Shown piece after piece: positions 1 through 7,341 of a stretch of 8,845 bases of DNA (positions are counted from its first letter, which is position 1; the number at the start of each line of letters is the position of its first letter). This stretch comes from an uncultured bacterium (GTDB lineage: Bacteria > Patescibacteriota > Gracilibacteria > Absconditabacterales > Absconditicoccaceae), in assembly GCA_903943625.1 (NCBI GenBank), contig CAJAPL010000040.1, forward strand, positions 1-8,845, read 5' to 3'. Under the pieces are notes generated by a model. It was not told the origin of the DNA, searched no databases, and worked only from the letters and a program-made list of their open reading frames with translations. The position numbers and the translations under genes are program-made.

Positions 1-62
1 ACAACCTTGAGGGTATTTATTCCTTTCTTTGTTTTGGTCTGTTGTTCAACTTTGAGGTCCAT
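1..62 (-). CDS. 5' end of unidentified gene (runs off the window)
   Basis: An ATG at 62-60 opens a frame with no stop to the window edge, giving 20 complete codons that begin MDLKVEQQTKTKK. It starts 31 bases after the stop of the VirB6-like gene on the same strand, with no terminator between, so the two are probably co-transcribed. The visible residues are charged and polar (Lys, Gln, Thr), with no signal peptide or membrane segment. In CPR secretion loci the gene after VirB6 is often another transfer component, but 20 residues are too few to identify this one. The leader is A-rich (CAATAAATA before ATG) and lacks a Shine-Dalgarno sequence. Confidence 0.5.
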   Translation of the reverse strand, partial: MDLKVEQQTKTKKGINTLKV

Positions 63-93
63 TATTTATTGGTGGATAAAATTGTAGCTTAAT

Positions 94-2553
94 TTAAGCG
101 GGAGTAGATTCATATTTTCAGTCAGATTTTTTTGTTATTTTGTATTTACCGTCTTTAGCTGTTATGTCTGGTCATATTGGTATGACAACGAGAGCCTCTA
201 ATAATTTACTATTCAAATTCTTTATCATATCCACTATTGCAAATTCATTTTTATCAAATTTTTCTTTATACTCTTTGATTGGTTTAATGTCTAATAATGT
301 AACAGGGAGAGTTTTTTCGAAGTCGTCTTTTAATTGTTGATTAGTTTTGCTTGGATTTTGTTTTTCGAACTCAGCAAATAATAATCTTACATTTTCTGGT
401 TCTTTTACTCGAGCAGTGATTCATCACTTTATTTTATCTGCTTCGACCTGTCATCATATCAAAGTTTTTAATTGTGTTTCATCTATCTTTGTTCATTTTG
501 TTGCCTCTGCAACTATGCTATTTACCTGTGCTGTAGTAATTGGAGGGTTTATCTCTTTATTCTCTTCTTTCTTTGTTTTATCTTCATTATTTGTTTGGTC
601 GTATCGGTCGAATCTTTCTGCCATTTTTTGTTGATTTGCCTTACTCATTTCTCAACTTATCTTACTTCACATTTGACTAAATAATCATTGTGATCATGCT
701 ATCTGATTTACTCATACCATTGATCATCATCATATAGGTATGATAGGTATATTGCCCGCAACATTTTGTCAGAATCACTTTACTTTATTTCCTATTTGTT
801 CTCATATTTTTCAACTTTGTTGTATTGTCCAAAATAATAATGCTCGCATCATCGCTATACCGAAGATATTTATCAATAAATATGATATATTATCCAATCA
901 TCCACCTAAATTTAATTTTGTGCAAAATGTCCGAGTTCATAAAACTGTGTAACACTCTGCTTTATTTTGAGTGATTCATAGTCACTCAAGTGTGGATTCT
1001 TTTTGGGTTTTTATTCAAGGATTTTCAAAGTCAGTTTTATTTTGGCTCAATATGTTGGATAATGTGCTCATAAAAATGAGAGCCATACTAAGACCAAATA
1101 CTATAAGAACTGGTGCAAATATGAGCTTGATAATATTTCACATTTTGAGATACTCCATCTTATCAAAAATTTTAAATTCAAATACTTGATCAATTATCAA
1201 TAGGGGCGTAAATGCTATCACTATCCATAATATTCATATCCTTGCTAACATGATAACAGCAAGTGCTAAAACTGGTAGAATCAGCATTATTGCTATGAGT
1301 GTTTTTATCATAAACTTTAGGACTATACCAAATGTTAGCGAGTCTCATCATCAATCAGTATCTATAAGTTGCCCAAAGTTTAATGTACTAGAATATATCG
1401 TGATAAGTGGTCACACAAATCATTTTGATTTATCTATGAGTGTGGAAATGGTAGTCCCCGCTATGCTATTTAATCGTCAACTTCATCATTGATATCAAAA
1501 ATCTTTTAATGCTAATGGAGTACCTGATGTTAGACAATTGTTGTTTTCATCGTATTTTAACTTTGAAAATATCGGTATGATAAATCAACACTCCTCAAAT
1601 CAATCTAGGTTTGGGTTACTGGCAATTATTTCTTCTATGGTTTTGTCATAACCGGCATTTGTTGTGACCGAACTTAATTCATTAAATTCATTAAATCTGT
1701 AGGGAATCCCTCCTAACACACATATTCATTTTTCTAATGGGATTCATCAAGAGTTATTTGATCAGCTTTGTGATATAAAATTGATTTGTTTCCCTACTAT
1801 GTAGCTGGAATTTCATCAACTTCAGATTTTACAATTTGCTATTTTACGTTCTGGGTTATCTCAATATGTCCGATATATAACTGTATCTTCTAGATTGTTT
1901 GTGTCTGCTAGATTTATAGTAGAATTTACTCACAAAACTTTTTGATCTCATAGGTCGCTGTTTTTGAGTACTGTTAATGGCATTCCCCCAATCGCATATG
2001 TGGTTATTGTTGAAATGTCTATCACGGCGGACAAAAGAAATCGACTTGCTTGTATTAGGATACCAGCGATGAGGATTTTTTTAACTATTCATAATGGAGA
2101 ATCTTTGTCGCTAAATGATCAGACTCACTTCCAGCTGAATAGGCTTCTTAAGATATGATATAACAATACAAATCATAAAGCATAGTTTGCAAAATTTTTC
2201 ATAATATTCCAGAATTTTCGTAAGGGAGCATCAAGGTGGAAAAATGATCAATAAACTAGCGAGTTATCCATTGCGCTACCTGCTATTACAAGAAGAGGCC
2301 AAGATATCATATAGATCATTTTTAGTACGATATCTAGAAGTGATTTTGTTTCTTGAAGGGCTTTGTCTAGAGCCTCTTGGGCTGTTGCGGTTTCGGTGAC
2401 TGCTGGTTGTTGTGGTCCTATTCATTGGTATTGAGCGTATGTGTGTTGTTTATTATTTAATCAGAAAAATAGTAGAGAAAAAATTCAGAATCATAAAATT
2501 ATTTTTAATATTTTTTTTGTTAATCAACTATTGTTTTTTTTGCTGCCTATCAT
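94..2553 (-). CDS. VirB6/TrbL-like polytopic membrane protein of a type IV secretion-like system
   Basis: This 819-codon frame carries more than 50 in-frame TGA (Gly) and ends at TAA. It is probably the inner-membrane channel component of a type IV secretion or DNA-transfer apparatus. Visible parts are: an N-terminal hydrophobic segment (about 14-32) followed by a polar stretch; membrane helices near 72-95, 118-140 and 155-182; a large soluble loop of about 185-410; a core helix group at 412-495 containing ARIGILW and FTPLLII, typical of VirB6/TrbL proteins; a further helix near 555-578 (LLFWTIQQSG after it); and a charged, Lys/Glu/Gln-rich tail from about 600 to the end. Six cysteines (241, 278, 322, 340, 534, 544) all fall in the predicted loops, which suggests disulfides outside the membrane. 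Eight CGA/CGG codons occur, several at probable Trp sites (112, 171, 570). Residue 112 in the context APL-x-KFWN is an example. Its own promoter lies just upstream. The family call rests on topology and core motifs; the subfamily is uncertain. Confidence 0.75.
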
Positions 2554-2586
2554 TTATTTTTTTATATTAAAGTATAATACGTATCG

Positions 2587-2615
2587 ATTATATTTGAAAA
2601 TCCATCAATAGACAA
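2587..2615 (-). promoter_or_regulatory. sigma70-type promoter of the VirB6-like gene
   Basis: On the minus strand TTGTCT (2615-2610) and a perfect TATAAT (2592-2587) are separated by 17 bases. The predicted start of transcription, near 2580, gives a leader of about 27 bases before the ATG at 2553. A second, weaker -10-like TATACT lies further downstream in the A/T-rich leader. Confidence 0.65.
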
Positions 2616-2655
2616 ATAGCTACTGATTTTTTTATCTTGTTATATTGCTATTTGT
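2612..2655. repeat. 9-bp inverted repeat over the -35 of the VirB6-like promoter
   Basis: ACAAATAGC at 2612-2620 is repeated in inverted orientation as GCTATTTGT at 2647-2655, with 26 bases between. The left arm overlaps the -35 element (2610-2615). The arrangement would suit two half-sites of a DNA-binding regulator. The long spacer makes an RNA hairpin less likely. In DNA this A/T-rich, chance is possible. Confidence 0.35.
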
Positions 2656-2701
2656 TATAAAAGTTATGTGATATATGATGTAAATATGCTAAAAATCTGA
2701 A

Positions 2702-2740
2702 ATAAAAAAAATTGCACAATCATCTTATTTTGTGCAATTT
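2702..2740 (-). terminator. rho-independent terminator of the five-helix membrane protein gene
   Basis: A perfect 11-bp stem (AAATTGCACAA at 2709-2719 with TTGTGCAATTT at 2730-2740) encloses a 10-base loop. Read on the minus strand it is followed at once by a run of seven or more T. It begins 27 bases after the stop codon at 2767-2769. This separates the gene at 2767-3828 from the VirB6-like gene, which then depends on its own promoter. Confidence 0.85.
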
Positions 2741-2766
2741 ATGCAATATCTTAATAATTTAAGTTT

Positions 2767-3828
2767 TTATAGATTTTCTGTGGTTAGATATTTGTTCTTT
2801 TGACATCCGTTTAACTCTCATAGTTCATCCGCTTTATCTCGGTATGATTGCAATGAGTTTCAATTTGTAGATACGTCTCGAGCCTCGATTATTCATTTCA
2901 TAACTATATAAGTCTGACATATAATCTTTTTATCTGGATTGGTGTTTGATCATATTAATTTCCTCATAAATGCTGTTTTGAAGTATGAATAATTTGGGTT
3001 TTGGTATGAAACATATGCAAATTTTACATTTTGTTTGGTATCGAGCGGAATATTGTTTTCGCTCACTAGGTATCTGATAGCGTCCAATATTGTAATATCT
3101 CAGTCATTTAAGTAATCCTTTGTTGTAATTGTTGCCTCAGCTCCTGTATTTAATTCTGATGTCTCTAATGTCTGTGTTGTTGTTTCTTGTATGTCTCAGG
3201 AAGTATTTTCTACGATAACTGTTTCTTCTGGCTTATAGATTTCTTCTGGTGTTTCTGTGCTTTGTGTTGTGTATTTTCATCAGTTAGATACTACATTTAT
3301 AATACATCAAACAGCGGTTTCTTGTCTTATTGCCGAAGATGTGGCGTCAAATCAGCTTATTATCAATCATAATATAAATATCATTAGGTAAACCCTACTG
3401 TTCCATAAATTTAAAAATTTCTTATGTTTATGTGATTTGGACACGTAAAAAAAGATCATAAATAGTATAAAACCTATTCAGGATGCTAATATAAGCTTAT
3501 TTGAGAAAAGATAACCTTTGAAAAATATAAAGGCAATGATTGCAAATATTAGACTTATCCAAAATAATTTGTTTTTATAATCTGGCCTTTTGCTTATCTT
3601 TTCTCATAAAACAGCCTCTCTTTCTTTTTTAAATGAAACGGTTTTTTCATCATCTTCTCTTTTGTTTCATTTATCAAAATAACCATAACTCAAGATTACT
3701 ATAATGATTACTCATAAATTTATTATTCCTAGTGCAAAAAATTTTGTCTCATCCCACAAGAAAGATATTATCCAAGCTTGTATTACAAAAAAGTATATGG
3801 CGAATAGTAAAAATAGATTTTTCTTCAT
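2767..3828 (-). CDS. five-helix membrane protein with C-terminal extracytoplasmic domain, function unknown
   Basis: This 353-codon frame, read with TGA as Gly, ends in TAA. I do not recognise a named family. Hydrophobic helices lie near 5-24, 30-49, 87-108, 111-130 and 145-163. A Lys/Glu-rich loop (52-85) lies between helices 2 and 3. After the last helix comes a Thr/Glu-rich linker (about 186-230), then a compact domain (about 238-353) with Cys 304 and a second Cys near 340. Another Cys is at 175. Parts of the last domain, such as YSYFKTAFMRKLIG, loosely recall S-layer-homology-type repeats, but this is weak. Two CGA codons (317, 330) are probable Trp. The gene is divergent from the pilin operon and upstream of the VirB6-like gene, so an envelope or secretion-associated role is possible, by position only. 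The start at 3828 is the first ATG; a TTGACA/TAAAAT pair abutting it is discussed under rejected items. Confidence 0.8.
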
Positions 3829-3879
3829 TATTTTACATTAAAACATAAAACTGTCAATCGCTTTTCTTGATATTAGTTG

Positions 3880-3909
3880 AGTATATATAAAATGTAGTTC
3901 ATTTTTCAA
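3880..3909 (-). promoter_or_regulatory. candidate promoter for the five-helix membrane protein gene
   Basis: On the minus strand TTGAAA (3909-3904) is followed after 18 bases by TATACT (3885-3880); TATATA at a spacing of 16 is an alternative -10. The transcript would begin near 3873, about 45 bases before the ATG at 3828. It lies back to back with the plus-strand promoter at 3919-3946. Confidence 0.45.
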
Positions 3910-3918
3910 GTCTAAAAT

Positions 3919-3946
3919 TTGCAAAATATATGCTTGTGTGTATAAT
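3919..3946 (+). promoter_or_regulatory. sigma70-type promoter of the pilin-like/TraC-like operon
   Basis: TTGCAA (3919-3924) and a perfect TATAAT (3941-3946) are separated by 16 bases. The expected transcript start near 3953 gives a leader of about 30 bases before the ATG at 3983. No Shine-Dalgarno sequence is visible in that leader. Confidence 0.65.
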
Positions 3947-3982
3947 TATTGCGTGTTGAGACTTTATTAGATTATAGCTTTT

Positions 3983-4510
3983 ATGAAATTCAAAATCGTT
4001 TATTATTTCACAATAATCATATTTACTATATTAAATATAGGTATTTTTGCTAGTGTCTCGTGACAATGATTACAACTATGACAAGACGATGTTATATTAA
4101 ACATGGACCCAGACAATACCTTGAATGTTTATGACAATAATAACCCTATTTCGGACCCACTTAGACAATGAGCTTATAAGATAATAGACGCAGACGCTAC
4201 AAATACTATCTCTAGCCAAGAACTATGAGGTATTGTCAACCCATGACTAATTCAGGATCATTGAACTGCTATGACTTCTACGATGATAATAGTAAAAAAC
4301 ATAATAAACTATGCTTTATGACTTGTATCTTTGGTTGCTCTAGTTTATCTTCTTTATCATTGATTCCTTATGGTTACAGCTGCTTGAGATGACGCCCAAT
4401 ATAAAAAATGAATGAAATGACTAAGATTGGCAGCGATTGCTTTAATCTGAATCTGACTCAGTCGGCTTATAATATCGTTTATATTCTGGCTTATCAATAA
4501 TATGGCTTAG
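3983..4510 (+). CDS. pilin-like (VirB2/TrbC-type) small membrane protein, first of two paralogues
   Basis: This 175-codon frame contains 14 in-frame TGA against only two GGN glycine codons, and ends in TAG. An N-terminal hydrophobic segment (about 5-25) looks like a signal peptide or anchor. A polar, Asp/Asn-rich region (about 34-95) follows, then two helices near 105-130 and 147-171 joined by a short charged loop (AAGDDAQYKKGMKG). This layout is typical of the VirB2/TrbC-like pilin candidates encoded in CPR type IV secretion loci. The C-terminal half resembles the next gene: GLSxLIISFIF here against GLSWLIVSLIF there. Position x is CGG (codon 161), so CGG probably encodes Trp. The gene leads a three-gene operon and is 21 bases from the next start. 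A pilus role is inferred from family layout and neighbours. Confidence 0.75.
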
Positions 4511-4531
4511 TGTTTTACATACTTATAAAAT

Positions 4532-4999
4532 ATGAAAAATCTCATAAAAATTTGATTATTATCTATGTTATTTGGAGTATCAATTGTAACAGTAAATGCT
4601 CAACAAGATTTTCCTTACGATGTAGATATGTCCAATACTACAAATTCTGATAATTTGGATATTTGAGAAATTGTAAAAACTGACGCAATACAGCCATCTA
4701 ATAGTGTTTTAAATAAACTTTACTGATTGTTTGGGTTGCAATGACCTACTTACACTCAGTGAGATAAAAAAGCTGAATATTACATAAAAATGGTTTTAAA
4801 TATGGTATTATGATTGGTCTCTTTTGTTTCTTTGGTGTTGATTATATATTCATTTTATCTTATATTCTTTATAAAACAAGAAGAGTGAGTTGCAAAAGCG
4901 AGAAAAATACTTATTGGAGTGTTTATTGCATTGGCTTTTATGTGACTATCATGGCTTATAGTCAGTCTTATATTTAATATTTATCAAACAAAAATTTAG
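4532..4999 (+). CDS. pilin-like (VirB2/TrbC-type) small membrane protein, second paralogue
   Basis: This 155-codon frame has eight in-frame TGA and ends in TAG. The N-terminus is a convincing signal peptide: Lys, a hydrophobic core to about 21, then VNAQQ, with cleavage likely after Ala 23. A polar segment follows to about residue 84, then helices near 90-113 and 125-149 joined by a charged loop (IKQEEGVAKARK). The pair of helices and the GLSW motif (Trp 141 is TGG) match the preceding gene, so the two arose by duplication or belong to one family. Gaps of 21 and 16 bases on either side indicate co-transcription. The leader contains TTATAAAAT rather than a Shine-Dalgarno sequence. It is probably a pilin or small membrane subunit of the same apparatus. 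Confidence 0.72.
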
Positions 5000-5015
5000 T
5001 TTATAAAAAAACAAT

Positions 5016-5729
5016 ATGTTATTTAATTTATGAGAGCAGAAAGAGGTCCAAAAAACTAAATGAGAAAATGTTTTCAATACAGAAACAATGCTCCCTGTTT
5101 CTGAGATTAGAAACGATACTCTGATATTAAAAGACTGATGACTTAGAAATATTTTGAAAATATATGGTCTTAATCTAGATCTTAGAAACTTTGATGAACA
5201 ACAAATTGTCTTGGAGCAGTATAAGAGATTTCTCAATTGACTATCTTTCCCTATACAGGTCATCATACGTAATACTTATCTGGACCTATCAAATTACCTT
5301 CAATATGTAAAATCAAATGTCGCTGAGATAGATAATATGGTTTTGCAAAATCAATGACATGAATATACATCATTCCTTGAGGATATAGACTCAAAACAAG
5401 GTCTGATTTATGTAAAAGAGTTTTATATCGTCGTCCCTTACTATGATTGAGAGCAAGATGTTGATAATATAAAAAAATCGTGGCGGAACAAACTATTGGA
5501 AGTACTCAATACAAAAGATAGTGTCGAAAAAATAGTTGAGAAATATAGGTATTTTTTGAAGTGAAAAAATATGCTTGAGACAAGGGTCAATTTGATAACT
5601 GATTGACTTGCGTCGATGTGAATAATTTCAGAAAAACTAACCACGTCAGAGATAATAAGCTTACTTTTCCGTTTCTATAATCCTCTGATCAATTGAGCTC
5701 AAGCGAAGGTTACGGAGGAGCTTATTTAA
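5016..5729 (+). CDS. TraC-like protein (stand-alone VirB4 N-terminal-type domain)
   Basis: This 237-codon frame has 11 in-frame TGA and ends in TAA. After a short variable start the conserved part begins near residue 24 (MLPVSEIRNDTLILKDGG). It continues through a stretch with DLRNFDEQQ and IRNTYLDLSNY (about 60-100) to SEIISLLFRFYNP near the end. This is the pattern of the TraC-like domain that in many bacteria forms the N-terminus of VirB4 and in CPR secretion loci is often a separate protein beside VirB4. No Walker A or B motif is present, so it is not itself the ATPase. No VirB4 ATPase follows here, because a terminator and an unrelated cupin come next. TGG-CGG at codons 156-157 would read Trp-Trp if CGG is Trp. 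It lies 16 bases after the second pilin-like gene. A later in-frame ATG at codon 24 is an alternative start. Confidence 0.7.
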
Positions 5730-5734
5730 TCTTG

Positions 5735-5770
5735 TTTACCACACATTAACGTGGTGAAATTTCTGTTTTT
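5735..5770 (+). terminator. terminator of the pilin-like/TraC-like operon
   Basis: Six bases after the TAA, TTTACCAC (5735-5742) pairs with GTGGTGAA (5751-5758) in an 8-bp stem with one G-T pair and an 8-base loop. The tail ATTTCTGTTTTT follows. The stem is moderate and the T-run is interrupted, so some readthrough into the cupin gene is possible. Confidence 0.65.
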
Positions 5771-5791
5771 AAAAATCTAAAATTATTTCGT

Positions 5792-6064
5792 ATGATTGAA
5801 AAAGTAAATATTATTGAGCAATCAAAATGATGCACTGCCTATGATTGTGATATTATACTTTATATTCGTCTAAAAAAATGAACTTCGGCGTCTGATCATA
5901 TACATGGTCACGCAGAAACAGTATTTCTAATGGAAGGAGAAGGAGAAATGATTTTGTGAAATAAAAAGAAGATAATAAAAGCTCCTGCAAAATTGATAAT
6001 CCCCGCTAATACATATCATAAATTCACAGCATTAACAGATGTAATTGGTTTAGAAATAAAATAA
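5792..6064 (+). CDS. small single-domain cupin protein
   Basis: This 90-codon frame with three in-frame TGA ends in TAA. Cupin motif 1 is exact: G-x5-H-x-H-x3-E-x6-G, where HIHGHAE supplies two His and the Glu as metal ligands, at about residues 31-50. Motif 2 is represented by IIPANTYHKF, with the final His as fourth ligand, at about 70-79. It is therefore a metal-binding beta-barrel, but the motif does not reveal the substrate; small cupins include isomerases, dioxygenases and sugar- or ligand-binding proteins. It lies 62 bases after the TraC-like gene, beyond a terminator. I see no strong promoter, so it may depend on readthrough. Unlike its neighbours it uses GGN for glycine at least as often as TGA (four against three), though the sample is small. 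Confidence 0.85.
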
Positions 6065-6068
6065 TAAT

Positions 6069-6088
6069 AGACGTGATAAATCACGTCT
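6069..6088. terminator. bidirectional terminator between convergent genes
   Basis: AGACGTGAT (6069-6077) and ATCACGTCT (6080-6088) form a perfect 9-bp stem with a two-base loop. It lies five bases after the cupin stop and 29 bases beyond the stop of the minus-strand DUF1846 gene. On the minus strand it is followed by a T-rich tail (ATTATTATTTTATTT), so it probably acts mainly for that gene. The plus-strand side has no T-run. The short loop may widen in RNA. Confidence 0.6.
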
Positions 6089-6117
6089 CTACTCCTTGGT
6101 TGCTAATAATTAATAAA

Positions 6118-7224
6118 TTATTCTAACTCTAAATTTAAATTATATCACTTATCTAAAATGTATTCTAAGCATTTTTTTTCTAATTCGTCACATCTTTTTA
6201 TCCAATCAGGATTTCATTCTTGTCTATCGAGCATCTGTTGATATCGTCATTTTCTTCTTCTTATCTCTTGAAGAGATGCTATGCTAACAATTTCATCATC
6301 TGTGATAACAAATCATGCGTTTGAAATTCACATATCAGTAGGGGATTGATAACTCGCCATAAAATTTGATGGTTTTATTGTTTTATGCGCAATTTTCATA
6401 ACTATCTCGAATGCTTCCACATCCCTATTATAGTTTACTGAATCTTTTCAATATGCCTTTTTGTGATATTCATCCATGCAGTTATAATCTCAAATATCAG
6501 CAGTAGATGCTTCGTAAGCTAGATTGATTGGATGATTCAAATCTATATTTCGTATGGGAAAAGTTTCATATTTTGCGTATCAAGACTCTACTCATATCCC
6601 ATGATCTAGATATATCTGTCATAGGCACGTGGACATTTTTCAACTATCTGAAGCAGCTCATGTAACTAATATAAGATTTTTTGTTAATGGTATGTGATCG
6701 TCATTACCAAATCAATCTTCGCTAAGTATAAGCTCTGTATTGTGTGGGTATCAGTTTACTTTGTATCTTTCTCGTACTCTGTATCATTCTCTTTGAAATT
6801 CTCTTTCAAATTCTAATATTATATCAAACATGTTTTGTGTGTCTATTTTGTTTATTACAAGATGGGGCCTAGTACCTACTGATTTTTCAATTTGTTTTAA
6901 AAGATTCATAACATAATCTGTGTAGGATATGTCTTCATTGCTTAATTGTCTATCGTTTAATATATCTTCAGCTTTTACACAAAAAAGTATTTCAATCTGA
7001 TTTTTGAGAGAATGAAAAATTAACTTTTTTGACTCGGGGACAAATCAAGGTAATGTCCTAGCTGCATGTGTATCAAAAATAAACTTTCAACCTATTTCCA
7101 AATATAGTCTTCAATTGGAAAATTTACTTATTCTTTCTAATATTTTTTCTTTTTGTAAGTTTATGTATTTTTCTCAATCAAAACCGAATTTCTTGTAATT
7201 TATGATATCAGATGAATTTATCAT
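6118..7224 (-). CDS. DUF1846/UPF0371 family protein, short form
   Basis: This 368-codon frame contains about 19 TGA (Gly) and ends in TAA. Family features are unmistakable in order: FDGEKYINLQKEKILERI near the N-terminus; LYLEIGGK then ARTLPGFVPESK; NGYPHNTE; a nucleotide-binding-like loop VTGAASDSGKMST (187-199); GYAKYETFPI-x-NIDLNHP, with INLAYEASTADIGD following; VNYNRD; SPTDMG; and LQEIRRR. Family members I recall are about 490-505 residues, so a C-terminal part of some 120-130 residues is missing. The end looks natural and is followed by a terminator, so this is a short form rather than an interrupted gene. The biochemical role of the family is not established. Codon 225 (CGA at 6552-6550) sits at the conserved Trp of FPVWN, and codon 151 (CGA) where relatives have an aromatic residue. 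Transcription is from its own promoter at 7258-7285. Confidence 0.88.
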
Positions 7225-7245
7225 TTTTATTTTTATTAGAATAAA

Positions 7246-7268
7246 CTGAGTTAACTTATTGTACTCAG
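7246..7268. repeat. 6-bp inverted repeat overlapping the -10 of the DUF1846 promoter
   Basis: CTGAGT (7246-7251) and ACTCAG (7263-7268) flank 11 bases that contain most of the -10 element and the predicted transcript start. This is a possible operator or leader hairpin. It is also located where a weak terminator of the upstream phosphoesterase gene could be, followed on the minus strand by TTTATTC. Short arms make chance plausible. Confidence 0.35.
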
Positions 7269-7285
7269 CTTTTTCTGCTTGTCAA
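7258..7285 (-). promoter_or_regulatory. near-consensus sigma70 promoter of the DUF1846 gene
   Basis: On the minus strand a perfect TTGACA (7285-7280) and TACAAT (7263-7258) are separated by 16 bases. The predicted transcript start near 7251 leaves a leader of about 27 bases before the ATG at 7224. The leader is A/T-rich (AATAAAAATAAAA before ATG) with no Shine-Dalgarno sequence. Confidence 0.75.
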
Positions 7286-7341
7286 ATATGCTAGTCCTTA
7301 TGAACTGGGTTTTATAAAATTACTTTAAATTAGTGTTGACT

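Noticed and set aside
718..1354. TCATCATCAT-type runs (near 723 and 1344) as microsatellites
   Set aside because: They are the complement of in-frame TGATGATGA, coding Gly-Gly-Gly in the VirB6-like protein.
1676..1697. Short tandem repeat ATTCATTAA as an attachment site or iteron
   Set aside because: It is in frame within the VirB6-like gene (NEFNEL) with only two copies.
140..2158. Several plus-strand standard-code open frames of 60-95 codons across this stretch
   Set aside because: They lie opposite the continuous 819-codon VirB6-like frame and exist only as antisense shadows. Their translations have no family features.
3830..3857. TTGACA-16-TAAAAT on the minus strand directly before the ATG at 3828
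   Set aside because: It would start transcription inside the coding region, after the ATG, and no suitable downstream start exists before the first helix. The pair at 3880-3909 fits better, though the start assignment remains somewhat open.
4949..5644. Two minus-strand open frames of 105 and 67 codons
   Set aside because: They are antisense to the second pilin-like gene and the TraC-like gene, whose TGA-as-Gly frames carry conserved motifs.
5770..5791. TAAAAT at 5778-5783 as a promoter -10 for the cupin
   Set aside because: It lies only eight bases from the ATG and has no -35 at the proper distance.
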